The translations under genes were made by a program, and so were the position numbers. 64,000 nt of DNA, taken from Rhizopus sp. PT2906. Its lineage: Eukaryota; Mucoromycota; Mucoromycetes; Mucorales; Rhizopodaceae. Below the pieces are notes generated by a model. That model was not told the DNA's origin. It worked only from the letters and a program-made list of their open reading frames with translations, and searched no databases. Numbering within the stretch: position 1 is the first letter of the stretch; the number at the start of each line of letters is the position of its first letter. The stretch lies in assembly GCA_025529335.1 (NCBI GenBank), contig JAMYHX010000120.1, positions 1-64,000 on the forward strand, given 5' to 3'. This document shows positions 46,541-59,689 of this stretch, piece after piece.

Positions 46541-49398
46541 ATGGCAACTTGGACAAGATGGTATTCTAATGAACAAAAGCATCTGTTGCAGTCTTACCTA
46601 TTTCTTCACTTAAAAATAGATACCGATGTACTTTATCTAAAGAGCCTGTCTCATGATCAACCTTTTGATCTAACTGGATCTATTACAACTCACAGCGAGC
46701 CTCCATCAACTGAATCAATCACCACAGCCAATAGCTTAAATATGGATTTAGATGATAAAGAAGAAGAAGAATGTGACGAATGGAGTTGTGAGAAGCCAGT
46801 ACCTGTATACCACAAGTCGCTGTCCTGGGACAATTTCAATTCTTCTTTTTTTCGACATCAACCTACGAAAACACCATTCCTAACAGAAGCACCACTTGAT
46901 TGCTTCGAATCCATATTAGAGACTACAGGCTATATCACTGTGAAAGAAGGACCGCTGGTCATAAGCTTAATACAAGCTATTCTTGGCTTACCTTCGATCT
47001 ATTTCACTTGGGATTCCAGGCTAAAATGTTTCAAATCTGTTCGACAACTCCGTATATCAGGCGTGACAGCGCCCAGCATTCAGCCAATTATAGATAGCAT
47101 TTTGACCTTTGGAAGTCATATGAAAGCAATAGAATACGTTGCAAAACAGTGTCAGCTAAACCCAAGGTGAGACGAAAGATTCAGCAGTGTTATACGAAGA
47201 GGGAATGTAAAAAATAAGCATATAGGCAATACGGATCAACTGGAGTGGCATTTGCTTGTTGCTTACTAGAATTACTCTTTAATATTCAAAGCTCACTTAT
47301 TCAACTGTTTGACACGTTGAAGGATGATTTATCGATACTAAAAGTGCATCAATATGTAGCTAGCCTATCCACATTATGTGAGAGATTGTACAAGCTCTGC
47401 AAGATAAATGTGGTTGAGGTAGGATGTTAATCTATTGTATTTAACAAATAATAACCACAGTACATAAGGAGTCCGTCGCAAATACTAGACCATATGATTT
47501 CCATATACCCTTTGGAGCTGAACTGCTAAATCTTTTATACACTGAAATTCAGCTGTTTGATCTTGCTCATACGGGCACTTCTGCCTTTTACAGGAATGTT
47601 TGCTTGATGATGCTTTGTTATACCAACCTACCTTACTTGAATATATTAAGCAAATGGCTTGGTCTTGAGAGCAGTGGAAATGTCATTCTTGAGGACCCAT
47701 ATCAAGAGTTCTTTATCTGCAAAGCACCTGAACCATGCGAACCATTTGAAGAATATCAAGTATGGACACATTTTATGTTTATATACTTTATTAACACAAA
47801 TTTTAGATCAGGCCAGATACCATCTTTCCTTACTTCATTAATGTCGATTTAGCTACTCATGTCCTTAGGTCAGGTATCACCTTGCAGCTTCTACGACAGG
47901 CTATGCCCGATCATCCTTTATGTTATATGGACAGAAGGTTACCATTAAGGTGCAGACTACGAATAAGCGACGCAAGCAGTTATTTACAGCAAATACAGCA
48001 CATCTGTCAGCGTATTCGAGAATATAACTCTGGTAAAAATCAAGATTGTGTAATAGATCAAAAAGAAAACGTACAAGATACAGTGCATATTGAAGATACA
48101 ACCAATCCTTTCCATTTACCGCCATGGAGTGAGGATCGTTTTGAAGGAGAGTTTTTAAGAAACTTGAAGCAGTTTCTAGAGTTGACCAACAACGATAGTA
48201 GCGACATTATACCCACATCCAGTACATTTACGGTCTTAAATTACATAGAACCCATACAAGCATGGTGTCCTATACTAAATGAATCATACATGTCTACATT
48301 TTTACATGAATTCAAACTGCAGTATCATCTCTCGTTGCTACATGATACCTTCTTGCTTGGTAATAGCGCCTTTGTCTCTTCTCTCGAGTCTATGGTTTTT
48401 GAGAGCACAAGAAAGATTGGATTGAAATCAACAGGAAAATGGTCATCACAGCTCTTTGATCTTAATCTAGCTCTTCGGTCTATCTTGCTAGAGACAGTAA
48501 AGGAAGATGAATTGTTTGCGTTTAGTGTAGAGAAAGCCAAAGTGCTTGTGGATCCTAACGGTAATAGATCCGTTTATTGAAACAAAGATACTGATGCACA
48601 TACGACTGTATAGCCTTCAACGCATTTGATTTTTTAAAGTTGCACTATGATGCAAGATATCCACTAAACATGGTCATCACGTCGAATGTTCAACTAAAGT
48701 ACAACCGTATATTCATCTTTCTCTTACAGCTATTTCGAGTAACATCTACAGTCAAGCGGATATACAGTGTATTGAGAACAAATGAACTCAGATTGAATGG
48801 GGATGCATTAAGCAGGTTATATCAATATCGCTTTCAGTTTGATCAGTTCTTACGTTCACTGCAAGGATACGTTCATGATACGGTTATTAATGAAACATGG
48901 CATATTTTTATGGATCAAATACAAGAATTAAATAGGAAAACAGAATCTAATTCATCAGAATATGTTTCTGTTATTATGCAACCTCACATGTTTAAGAGCT
49001 ACCATGAGCATATCTTGGATCGAATACTCTATCAATGCTTTTTAAAACAGAGTCAGCAACGTATCTTTCAGACCCTCCAACCAATACTTGAAGACATGTT
49101 GATGTTTGCCAATGTTATTGATAGTTATTGCTATTCAAGGAATCAACAGGAAGATAAATTGCTTACCAAGTGCCATCATATATTTAATGACTTTCAGAGA
49201 CATGTCAGACTGTTTGTGCGTGTATTGAAGGTTTTGGAAGAAAAAGGAACAGGAAGACTAGGGAATATTCTTAACAGTACCAATAACGAGTTCCGTGACT
49301 TGTATGGAAAACACGAAGCAAAGAAAGGGTTGGATGTCTTTGTCAAGGATTTACTGACAAGAATCGATCTAAACATGTACTATGAAAAGTCAAAATAA
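46541..49398 (+). CDS. Gamma-tubulin complex component (GCP5/GCP6-like, Spc97/Spc98 family)
   Basis: This 882-residue protein has exons 46541-47166, 47226-47418, 47469-47759, 47807-48560 and 48614-49398. The GRIP1-like N-terminal half includes QYGSTGVAFACCLLELLFN, and then LSKWLGLESSG and DPYQEFFI. The GRIP2-like C-terminal half includes YPLNMVITSNVQLKYNRIF, LFRVTSTVKRIYSVL, and YVHDTVINETWHIFMDQIQ. Family members form the ring complex that nucleates microtubules at the spindle pole body. The divergent N-terminus and the absence of strong GCP2/GCP3 marks suggest GCP5 or GCP6. The third exon uses acceptor TACATAAG at 47468; the nearer CACAG would break the frame. Confidence 0.85.
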
Positions 49399-49516
49399 AC
49401 ATGTTTTACAGCAAATGGGAAACGAGTTTGCTGTTACACATAGATATGACATTTTTTGACTTACAATTGACAACCAATACCCTCTCCTTTTCTTCTCTTC
49501 CCTTTTAATTCATTCT

Positions 49517-51033
49517 ATGACAGAACAAGCAAAAGCAAAGCCTAGTGTTATTGTAAAGCAAACAAAATGTTCGATATCACCCTTTCATTTAATATTTTAT
49601 CTTTTGGTAGAACTCGACTTTAGCGGGCGCAGGTGCAGGAACGGTCGAGATATTGATTATGCAGGTTCGAATATAGGTTTAAAGGTCATTTCTCGTTTTT
49701 GCTTATTTTTATCAAATGTCACAAATAGCCAACGGATGTTATAAAGACACGGTTTCAGGTAATTATTTGGTTTTGTTTATAAATGAGAGGCAAAGTGTCA
49801 TTTTTCATTGTTGCATAAAATCACCAGTCTCTTCAAGCCTCGATACATTATAAGCAAGGGATAGTTCAAGCATTTAGAAATGTATTTAGGCAAGAAGGAT
49901 TCACAGGTAAAATAATGAAGGCAGGATGTGGCTTTTTGTTGGTTATTAATCTGCATAATAATAGCATTTTATAGAGGAACACTGCCTGTTTTATGTATAG
50001 TAGGACCAAGGATATCACTTCAATATATGGGTTTAGCGTTTTATAAACCAATCTTTGAAAAATTGGAAGGAACAGTGTTGCCATCACACAGTTCAGCAGG
50101 TTTAGCTGGTGTAAGTATATGAATGATGACCTTTTCTCATACTAATATATATATATATATATACCAAGATCTGTACGGGCATCACTCAAGCTGTGACGCT
50201 AGGTATGGTTCATGATGTAAAAGAAAAAAGAAGCATTGCTAAAAAGGATGTTCTGTAGTAACACCTCTTGAAATGATCAAAGTAAGACAACAAACTGAAA
50301 TTGTGCAAAATCAAAAGCAAAGAAAGTACCATGGACTGATTAACACTGCGTCTATTATTGTTCGTCAAGAAGGGTAAAGAGGCAGGACCTTAAAAAGAAG
50401 TAGATACTAACGCACGCATATCTACCCAGGTTTACAGCGCTTTATAGTGGGCTATTAGCTACTGTGGCTCGACAGTCATGGGGTAAGGTTACATGGCATT
50501 TTATATATATATTAAGCTTTATAATATAGGTCTTTTGGTTAAATTTACTGCATACATTGAGTTAAAAGCCATGTTTCAAAAAGCTTCAAGCGACCCAAAT
50601 GCTTCTTTGCAATCATGGCAACACATGGTATGTATTGGAAACAAAGCTCTTTAGTGTATATTGACATGGTCATAGTTTAGTGGAGGCATGGCCAATGTGC
50701 TTGTCGGTGTCTTGAACTCGCCTCCTGATGTTGTAAAGACAAGGTAAATACAAAAGGGTATCACATCATTCAGAGTACTGATAGAATACAGATTACAAGA
50801 TTCAGGAAGTTCCTATAAAAATACATGGGATTGTGTAAAATCAATGGCAAAACAAGAAGGAATCACGTCCTTTTTCCGTGGTTCATGGCTTCGTATCATT
50901 CGAATTGCTCCAGGTAGCTTCATAAATATAAGCCAATTATATTACTCACACAACAAACACTATAGGAGGGGCCATTCAATTTGCAATGTACGAGCAATTG
51001 TTGACCTTATTAAACAATGTGAACAGTCAATAA
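49517..51033 (+). CDS. Mitochondrial carrier (SLC25), possibly tricarboxylate type
   Basis: Twelve small exons (49517-49552, 49611-49664, 49729-49758, 49828-49906, 49965-50110, 50169-50202, 50259-50373, 50430-50482, 50530-50627, 50676-50743, 50792-50913, 50966-51033) give 300 residues. The three carrier repeats each show the signature: PTDVIKTRFQ, PLEMIKVRQQ and PPDVVKTRLQ. Each is followed by a GFTAFYRG-type half-motif (FTAFYRGT, FTALYSGL, ITSFFRGS). YKNTWDCVKSMAKQEG in the third repeat resembles citrate carriers, so tricarboxylate exchange is a tentative guess. The protein resides in the inner mitochondrial membrane. Exons of 30-54 nt make this the most finely split gene here. Confidence 0.85.
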
Positions 51034-51301
51034 AGACAAAAATAAATGCAACAAGGAGTTCCTATAATCCGCATCAGAATTTTTCAGGGTCAAGTTGTTT
51101 GTTTATGCTTTGAGAAAGTCAATTCTCAAAAGTATCTAACTTGTCAACTGAGTGCTATCAGACACATCTTTATCATACCCGTATTCTGGGCAATGAAAAA
51201 GATCCCAAGATTTCACAGACGGGGTTGTAAATGGCGAATAAATGCAATGCAAATGACGCGTATGCTCTTTTTTTTTTTTTTCTTTTACTTTCCCTCTCAA
51301 T

Positions 51302-54185
51302 ATGTCGACTCAACCCTATAAATTAGCGTCAGTGCTAGCTGGACATGATCAAGATGTAATTGTGACCTCGATTACTGCTATTTTACTTACTCTTCATTAG
51401 ATAAAAGTGGTAGCAGCAGCAACGGACGACCTTATTGTTTCAGCAGCTCGTGATAAAACAGTTCGTTCCTGGTCTCGTATTGCACCCAATGCCTTTTCAC
51501 TTCACAACATTTACTTAGGACATGATCACTTTGTTAATTCTTTGGCCATCATTAAGCCAAACGAAGCTTTTCCAGAAGGTTTTTTTTTTATTGAAGCAGA
51601 GAGACAGAGAAAGAAGGGCTTATCGACTGACATTTAATAGGCTTGATCGTTTCTAGTGGCTCTGACAAGTTTATCAATGTCTATCAGCTTAATCAACCTG
51701 CTGAACCTCTTTATACTCTTATTGGACATACTGAGAATGTCACAACATTAAAGACAACACCATCTGGCTATATTGTTTCTGGCTCATGGGACAAGTAATT
51801 GCTACTGTAGTACTTTGTAAAATTATCTGACAACATATGCATAGGAAGGTTATTGTTTGGAAAGAATTTCAAAAAGCTTATTCTCTCGAGGGACATGAAG
51901 CAGCTGTTTGGGCTGTACTTCCCTTGAATGATGATGTTATTTTGACAGCTTCGGCTGATAAAACAATTAGATTATGGAAAAATGGGAAGCTTGCACACAC
52001 TTATCAAGGTCATACTGATGCTGTCAGAGGTTTAGCTCTAGTGACGAATGACACATTCGTATCTTGCTCAAATGATGCGTGAGTTATAGAATAGTAAGAT
52101 AAATTGTGAGGTGCTAATTGCTTCTTTACTAGAACCTTGCGTGTTTGGAAACTGGATGGAACCTGTTTACAAGTGTTGTATGGACACACTTCCTTTGTAT
52201 ACTCTGTAGATGTTTTACGCTCAGGAGAATTTATCTCGTCAGGGGAAGACCGCACTGTACGTGTGTGGAAAGGTATAAATGACCATATAAAATCTTTACC
52301 CATATAATTAACTCGAACGTAAAGATGGAGAGTGTGTTCAGACCATTCAGCAACCCTGTATTTCCGTCTGGTCGGTCGCAGGGTTACCAAATGGTGATAT
52401 AGTCGTTGGTGGAAGTGATGCAGTAGTTCGTGTATTTACTCGTAATGAAAAGAGAATGGCGCCTGCCGAAGTATTAAAGGTTGGGAACGCTGCATGATAC
52501 ACTTCTTTTCTTTCCTAACTGGATTCATAGGAATTTGATGAGCTTTTAGCAAACCAGGCTATACCATCGTAAGTAGCAACAACATCGCTTATCATTTTTT
52601 TTTGTTCTTACATCTCATGATAGAAATCAAATTGGTGATGTTAACAAGAATGATCTACCTGGGCCTGAAGCATTGACTAAGCCAGGAATAAAAGAAGGTC
52701 AAGTTATTATGGTTAATATAGGGGCAAATGTTGAAGCACACCAGTGGAGTAGTCAAACACAAAGCTGGCAAAAGATTGGCGAGGTCGTTGGAGGTGTTGG
52801 ATCAGGCTCTAATAAGCAACTCTATGAGGGAAAAGAATATGATTACGTGTTTGACATTGATGTTGGAGCCGGACCAGGTGGCAATCTTAAACTTCCATAC
52901 AATGTCACCCGTAAGACAGATCACTGATAAATGCTTAATATCTAACAGCTACTCTTAGAGAACGCTTACGATGCTGCTGAAAAGTTTTTAATAAAGCATA
53001 ATCTTCCTCAGTCATTTAGAGAAGAAGTTGCAACATTTATTATCAAAAATACAGGAACTGTCAATATAGGATCCGGCGAATATCAAGATCCTTTCACGGG
53101 AGCAAATAGATACACACCAGCGCCGAACTACCAAACTGCCAATACATCAGGTGCCTTTGTAGATCCTTTCACTGGTCAAAGCTCCTATCGTCCCATACAG
53201 CCCACTGCGCCAGCTTCCTCATCAGCAAGCTACAGCGACCCCTTCACGGGAGAAAATTCGTACCGGGCCTCTAGTATAGCAGGAAAAGTTTTACCAATTG
53301 TAAGTTTACAAGTATAAAGACGAACTATTTGACTAACATAATGCAGAAAAACTACTTGACACTGAAACAAGCTAATTTGGATGCTGTAAAGAACAAGATT
53401 TATTCTTTCAACGTTGAACTAGCGCCAGTACATTTGTATGATGAAGAACTCCAAGATTTAGAGGCCATTATCTGTTATATCAAAGATCCAACTGGAAAAG
53501 CAAGCGCTGTATCACTTGCAGTGATTGTTAAAATGTGCACAACATGGCCAGAAGACAAACGATTCCCCGCACTGGACCTGCTTCGCTTGCTTGCTTTATA
53601 CTATCCTGAGGAACTAAATAGTACGGTACAGAATATAGTTAATTTCATAAAAATAGCTGGCGGTCTGTCGCCCACATCAGCCGGAAATGAAACAAATGCT
53701 ATGCTTGCCTTCCGTGCGCTGGCTAATCTGTTCAACACAGAACATGGCCGTCAAATCATGTGGGAGAAGCGTGCCTTAGTAGCAGAAATCATGCAGGTCG
53801 ATATTACTGGTAGGTTCAAGTCGAAAGCAGCAAGATTAGCCCAGAGTACATTAGCAGTCAAGTAAGAAAGTGCTCAACACATTCCTAGAATGTCAAATAA
53901 CATCTTTATATTAGCTTTGCCATATTGCTTTCCTCTAAGCAAGAGGATGATGTACAGCTTGGTTTTACAGGAACTCTTATAGAACTATTGAAAGATGAGA
54001 ATGACGATGAAAACCTTTATCGATTTGTGGTGGCATTTGGAACACTTGTATCCCAATCCGATGCCAGTCGACAAGTAGCCAAGATTATGGAGGCGAAGGA
54101 AGTGATCAAGAATATTCAGGTCAAAAAGTCAGGACAAAATCGTATGCAGAAGGCAACTTTAGAAATTATGCAGTTGCTTCATTAA
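51302..54185 (+). CDS. DOA1: DOA1/PLAA (UFD3): WD40-PFU-PUL ubiquitin-binding Cdc48 cofactor
   Basis: This 788-residue protein helps Cdc48 in ubiquitin homeostasis, ribophagy and membrane-protein degradation. Eleven exons: 51302-51355, 51401-51578, 51641-51794, 51845-52078, 52133-52272, 52325-52479, 52531-52568, 52624-52910, 52959-53299, 53347-53861 and 53915-54185. An N-terminal seven-blade WD40 propeller (SGSDKFINVY, SASADKTIRLW-like, SGEDRTVRVW) covers about 1-310. The PFU ubiquitin-binding domain (about 338-440, VNIGANVEAHQW) comes next, then three DPFTGxxxY repeats (about 448-510), and the C-terminal PUL domain (about 528-788) that binds Cdc48. Length and order match the family exactly. 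It is convergent with the myosin gene at 72 bp. Confidence 0.95.
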
Positions 54186-54257
54186 ATAGATCGTTTCGGT
54201 AAAAGGAAAAAAAAAAAAAGAATAAAAGAGAAAAAGAACTCTATATTTTTGGTATCG

Positions 54258-57200
54258 TTAAAGTGATTGTAGTCCACTCAAAACTTGATCAAATCTACCT
54301 TTAGTTTTAGTTATTTTGATCATTTTCTTGTTCTATAAGATTACCTTGATATTCGTGCTTTAGCATGCTCGGACTCTTCTCGTACTAAAGCCGTTAAATT
54401 ATACCAATCCTCCTTGAGCTGTTCATATTTGGTTTGACAATCCTTTCGGGTATCCGTTTCAATAGTTAATGCCTCTTCTAGTTGCTTTATGGTTGATTCT
54501 AAACGTGCAATATTTTCATGATTTGTTTGACTTTCTTGCTCTTTACGACTCTCGGTTTCTTTTAGTTTCTCTGTTAGTGATTCTATTTCTATATGAAGAC
54601 TATCTACATGCTGTTTGTTGCTCAATTCAAGTTGGAGTATTTGCTCGTCCTTTTGATTAATCTCTTTATTATACTCATCTTGTTGTTCTACTAAGGATTG
54701 CTTTATCTTTTCATTTTCATTCTCCAAAGCTTCCAATCGCTCTCTGAGTATTTGATTTTCTTTTTCCTTTTTCTCTAATTCAAGCTGAACCTCTTCTGTC
54801 TTTTGTTCTAATATTTTGTGATTTTCCTCTATAAATTTCGCCTTTTGGGTTAGCTCAGATTCTAATTCCTCGATGCGTTCTTCTGCAAGTGTGAATTTAT
54901 GGAACAGTTCCTGTTTACTCTCTTCCAGTTCTTGAATAACAGATTGTTCATCCATAATGAGTTGCTTCAGTTCAGTATTCTGATTTTCAAGTTCTTGACT
55001 ACGTGAGGTAGCCTCAGCAATAACACCTTTTTGTTCCTCTAACTGATTCTTTAAAGCGTGAATCTTTTGATCTTTTTCTCGCATTTGTACATCAACACGA
55101 TATGCAGCATTAAGTGGGTTCAGTTTAGCATAGATTTTCCACCATGGCCATTCACGAAGAGAGATATAGATACGAGCATTACGTTGTATAATACGGATAG
55201 CTTCAGTCTGTCGAGCAAAGCTACTCTGGTGATGTCTAGCCAGACGACCACGGCAATATGCTTGAAATTGAGTAATACAAACACCCAGTTTATTGTCTCG
55301 TAGCTCCTCTAATTCTGCCAATACTGTGGCTTTGAAGAATACTTTGGTCATACCGATCTGGTATCTCTCCTTGTCTAGGTCGATTTGATCAAGTAATATC
55401 TGACATGCTGTTCTTCCATCAATAAACGAATCTCTGTTCAGTAGACTGGGATATAGAATACCATATCGTTTTCTGAACTCATCAAATGACAGACGATTAG
55501 GGAACCCTTTGCGGCAGATACGGATACCTTCCAATACACCATTACATCTCAGTTGATCTAACACTAATTTGGTTTGAATATCACCAGCACGCTTTTTGTC
55601 ATTGGGTAAGATACAGCGAACAAAATGTGGATGTGTCATGTACAAAGTGTTCATTAAAGACAATAGCTGTTGTTTATGTCTTTGACCAACTGTTCTAAAT
55701 GATCCACTTCCTTTACGAATCTTGAGCATGGAAACGAAGCCATTGGTGTTTCCATTACTGCTATGATCGTTGTCATCTTCTTCATAGTCTTCAAATAGTC
55801 TAGCTATATGTTTTTGTGTTGACTTTGCCAATAAACGAGTAATGTCTTCATTAAGAGGATATTTGTTCTTCTCTATCCATCCATCTACTGAATATTCCAC
55901 ATCCCCAGCATAATGCTTCAATATAAACCCGTCCTGAAACCGCGTGCTTTTATACTTTGCATCTGGATTATCATTGTCACAAAACTTGTTCAACTTTTGT
56001 AGGAAACGTTGATCACTTCCTCTTGGTGCTACACATTCTTCTTCCAAGCAAGACAAAATGCCCACAGGCTATGTTATTTGGTTATGTATACACTCTATCG
56101 AAGGGGCCCACACAAAAGACTTACATTTGTTTTTTCAATCAAGTCAATCGTCGGTTGAAGATCTTTACCAAAGTCAATGTAGTTCCAGTTTATTTTCTCT
56201 TTTTGGTATTCTTCTTGTTCCAATTCAAACATGTTTTGATTAAAGAATTGCTGCAGCTTTTCATTTGTATAATTTATACAAAGTTGTTCAAAGCTATTCA
56301 CCTATGAATTTGATATTAATATCTTGCTTCCTGGATATTTGTTTACTTTTTTTTTTTACTTCAAATATTTCAAATCCTGCTATATCCAATACGCCAATAA
56401 AACCAGATTTATCCTTTGTTCTTTGACCATCAATTGCTTTATTTATACGCTCTACCAGATATCCAAAGTTTCTTTCATACAGTGTTTTAGCTAAAGCGTC
56501 AATACTGGCAATGACCTGAGCAGGTGATTTGGCTTGAGCCACCCAATCTCTTCCTGCTTTGATGCGTGGTGACAATAAACTCTTTTTGAACTCTTCTGCA
56601 GATATGCCAAGTAAATGACAGACGCGTTCAACTGTATCAAAATTCTTGATGTCTGCACGCTCTGAGTAGTTGGTAATTGAAATATTGCCAAGATGAAGTA
56701 TAGCAGAAACTACTCTAAACAGATCCAATTTTTCCTTTTCTGTAAGACCCATAATGTCCAATGCATTCTAAAAGCATTGGTTATATCAAAGGTTGGTTCG
56801 TTATCAAGGACTAAATATTTACCACAAGATTATTATATTCTTCTTTATCATCTACACCTTCAATTCGCTTATTAGATTGCTTTAGGAAGTTATAATCATT
56901 AGCGCATCCATCCAATAATAATTGCTCTATTTGATCGTTAATATTACAGAGAGAGAGTATAGGATCAATCAATATTTACTTTTAACATCTTCATCTGCTT
57001 CTAACAATTGATAGAAAACATGATAATTTCTCTCTTTTGAAGTTTGATAATGTACTCGAGACTTTTCCAATAAATACCATTCAATATTTGCACCACAGAT
57101 TTGAGCTCTACTATTAAATTCGATACGGATGAATTTACCCTACAAAACATTCATTAGTCTCTTTTTCTTTATGCTTATGTTATCTTACAAATCGAGATGA

Positions 57201-58095
57201 ATTGTTGTTACGTATTGTTTGTGCATTACCAAACGACTCAAGTATAGGGTTTGCTTGTAGTATTTGATGTTGAAGTTGATTCGCATGTTTATCAATAGAT
57301 GCAACTTCTGTTAAATACTGAATAACCTTTTTGGTGTTCTCTGTCTTTCCTGCACCCGATTCACCCCTTTTTTTTTTTCAACAATATATTAACATTGCCA
57401 GCTTTTCATTATCAACAGAACTTACGTGATCAAGATGGATTGATTTTCTCTATCTTGGACCATGTCATGATAGGCTTGATCTGCAACCGCGTAGATATGA
57501 GGAGGCATTTCACCCCTTCGTCTGCCTTTATAAGATGAATGTACTCATCAGTGTATATAGAAAGGTTTCTATAAGGGTTTACAGCCACTAAGAAAAGGCC
57601 AGAATAGGTCTATGGCGAGTTAGTTTATACATTCATTTTTTTTATATAATATTGTCTATTTTACATAAACATGATTTGCTTTATATCTAACAGTGAGGTT
57701 ATGAATCACTGAAGGTTCATTCAAGTGAGTAAGCTCAGCCATATCGTCAACCATATCAAATTTTGGTGGGTTCATTGGCTTTATTTTTGTGCTGCTCACA
57801 AAGGCTGTCTATTAACACGATGTGAATATCTACTTGTTGATCATATTCATTAGCTTACCCTTCCATTTTCATATTCTATCTCTACTTTGTCGTTATTTTC
57901 ATTAATGATATGTCCTCTAACATATCCTTCATTGTCATCTTCTATCCAAACCCACTTTTTTTCATTAAATCTTGCTTGTGCAACCGCATCTAGGACATTA
58001 TCCAATTTTGGTCTAACGAATTTCTTTGAACCATAACTATGAATAAAGGAACCCCCATATTCTTGGCTGTTTTTAGTATGTGAAGCAGTAAACAT
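54258..58095 (-). pseudogene. Class II-like myosin heavy chain with a short tail and a one-base frameshift
   Basis: Ten exons: 58095-57859, 57808-57665, 57609-57426, 57366-57189, 57139-56980, 56926-56823, 56767-56360, 56301-56125, 56068-54345 and 54294-54258. Visible parts are an SH3-like N-terminus, the P-loop GESGAGKT, LDIAGFEIFE (switch 2 and relay region), the actin-binding and lever-arm part with FRKRYGILYPS, one IQ-like segment (ITQFQAYCRGRLARHH), the class II mark WPWWKIYAKLNPL, then only about 330 residues of coiled coil. In exon 3, near 57530, the frame slips by one base between TDEYIHL and YKGRRRGEMPPH; one T appears to be missing. All other exons agree (about 1117 residues if intact). 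It is typed as a pseudogene only because of that slip; it may be a functional gene with a sequence error. Confidence 0.75.
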
Positions 58096-58243
58096 TTACA
58101 GTAAGGAAACTAAACAATAAATAGAAAGAGAAAAGAGAGAAAGAAATGTAATGCATAACATGCGTGTACTACTTTTCAACGTTACTTTATTTGGTGAGTT
58201 TGTAAACATCCAAATAGAGAAGTTTCAACATTCCAGTGGTACT

Positions 58244-59464
58244 TTAATAGTCTATGTCCCTACGTAATGATGGCGGGCAATGTTGCCTGAGCTTAACATT
58301 TGCCTCTTTGAATACCTTGGCTGTCATTTCATCCATACCATACGATTTATTATATACCACCTCTTTTACTCCTTGTTGTACAATCTTGATGGCACAGCCT
58401 ACAGTAACAATAGAATTAAGGCCTGATTCAAATATCACCCTTCTTTCTTACCTAAGCAGGGACATCTGTTCATAATGTTAGTTAAATATGGAATGCAATA
58501 CAATTCATATCAACTTACGTGTTACAATATAGGATGGCGCCATTTTCAAGACTGACACCACCCCGTCCTGCTTCAAACAAGGCATTTTCTTCTGCATGCA
58601 TACAAAGACATCTGTCAAGCCCAGTTCCGCAAGGTGCAGCTTCATTACATCTTGGACAACCACCTTCATTACAATTTTGTAGTCCACGGGGGGTTCCATT
58701 ATATCCTGTGGCTACAACTCTAGAATCTTTGACTAGAATACAACCAACCCGTCGTTTCATACAATTGGATCTTCTTGCTGCCAAATCAGATAGTTGCATA
58801 AAGTAAGTATCCCAAGAGGGTCGCAATCTCTCCTTATCTGTAATCTTTAATTTATCCAAAGCTTCATAAAGTTGCTCTATAGTTGGGTATATGTTTGTAA
58901 TCAATAGATCAGATGTCATCATTGTGTCGAATAAGGTCTTGCGTATTATTTGAGTGTTGTCACTGGCAGATATACCATACATATGACGATCATCTTGTAC
59001 CAAAAATTCTTCGAGTGATAAAAGCTCTTTACTTGCATGAGTTTCATATCTAGATTTTGTTTATTAATTTGTTTTATCTAGTTTCTACGCTCCATGTCCG
59101 TACCTGGTAACTGAACGTTGATATCTCAAAGTTACAGGTGCTTCGACTGCCAACAACAGGAAAAATGGTCTCTTTCTAGAACCGTGTAAATACAAAATTA
59201 AACTCTTTTGTATCGTCTGTACCTTAACACATCAAGTTCCTCACAATCAATGTCACAAATGACAAAGTTATCCTGCCAACGCTCAGTAACATAGGCTTGT
59301 ACGTCGTCAGCACTGTCAAATGTCTTTGCATTCAAATAGACATTTCGGTTGAAAGTATCCACATTTTTGCGTATAGTCAGAAACTCAAAGTTATGTTGTT
59401 CCAAAAGGTATTCTACAATGGTATGTTTACCACTACTCTTTGGTCCTATGATACCAATGAACAT
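58244..59464 (-). CDS. DCD1: Deoxycytidylate (dCMP) deaminase
   Basis: This 337-residue enzyme deaminates dCMP to dUMP for thymidylate synthesis. Exons: 59464-59223, 59175-59104, 59049-58519, 58465-58452 and 58398-58244. The fungal-type N-terminal extension carries a P-loop-like GPKSSGKHT (7-15). The catalytic domain shows RRVGCILV, GYNGTPRGLQNC, a zinc-bound loop rich in Cys (GGCPRC, APCGTG), the HAE motif in CMHAEENA, and the second zinc motif PCLGC. The PCLGC codons come from a 14-nt micro-exon (58452-58465) flanked by short introns. The start at 59464 begins MFIGIIGPK, as expected for the family; the next ATG-like codons upstream are not ATG. Confidence 0.94.
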
Positions 59465-59689
59465 ATATATCACAGATAATAAAAAACAAAAGCCACACCC
59501 AAAAAAAGAAAAAAAAAATCAGCTTTATTGTCTTTTCACACAGCAGCAACAGCTCAATATGGCGGTTATTAAATCCCAATAAGTATTTTTGGTATACACC
59601 ATTTCCAGAGAGAGATGTCGCGCTGGTTTGTCGCTTTTTCGTGTAGATTGTATTATAAAAACTGCAAAAATGTGGCTTTACTTTCTGAA
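59465..59689. other. Promoter region of DCD1 and 5' junction of a LINE fragment
   Basis: A-rich DNA precedes the LINE-derived frame. The exact junction could not be fixed; reading becomes LINE-like from about 59690. Confidence 0.4.

Noticed and set aside
47455..47468. Acceptor CACAG at 47460 for exon 3 of the gamma-tubulin complex gene
   Set aside because: It puts the following sequence out of frame with a stop; TACATAAG at 47468 keeps the family frame.
57505..57545. A 19-nt intron (GTACATT...AAAG) to explain the myosin frame slip
   Set aside because: Far below the 45-65 nt intron size used throughout the window, and it would remove residues conserved in myosins; a one-base error or mutation is simpler.
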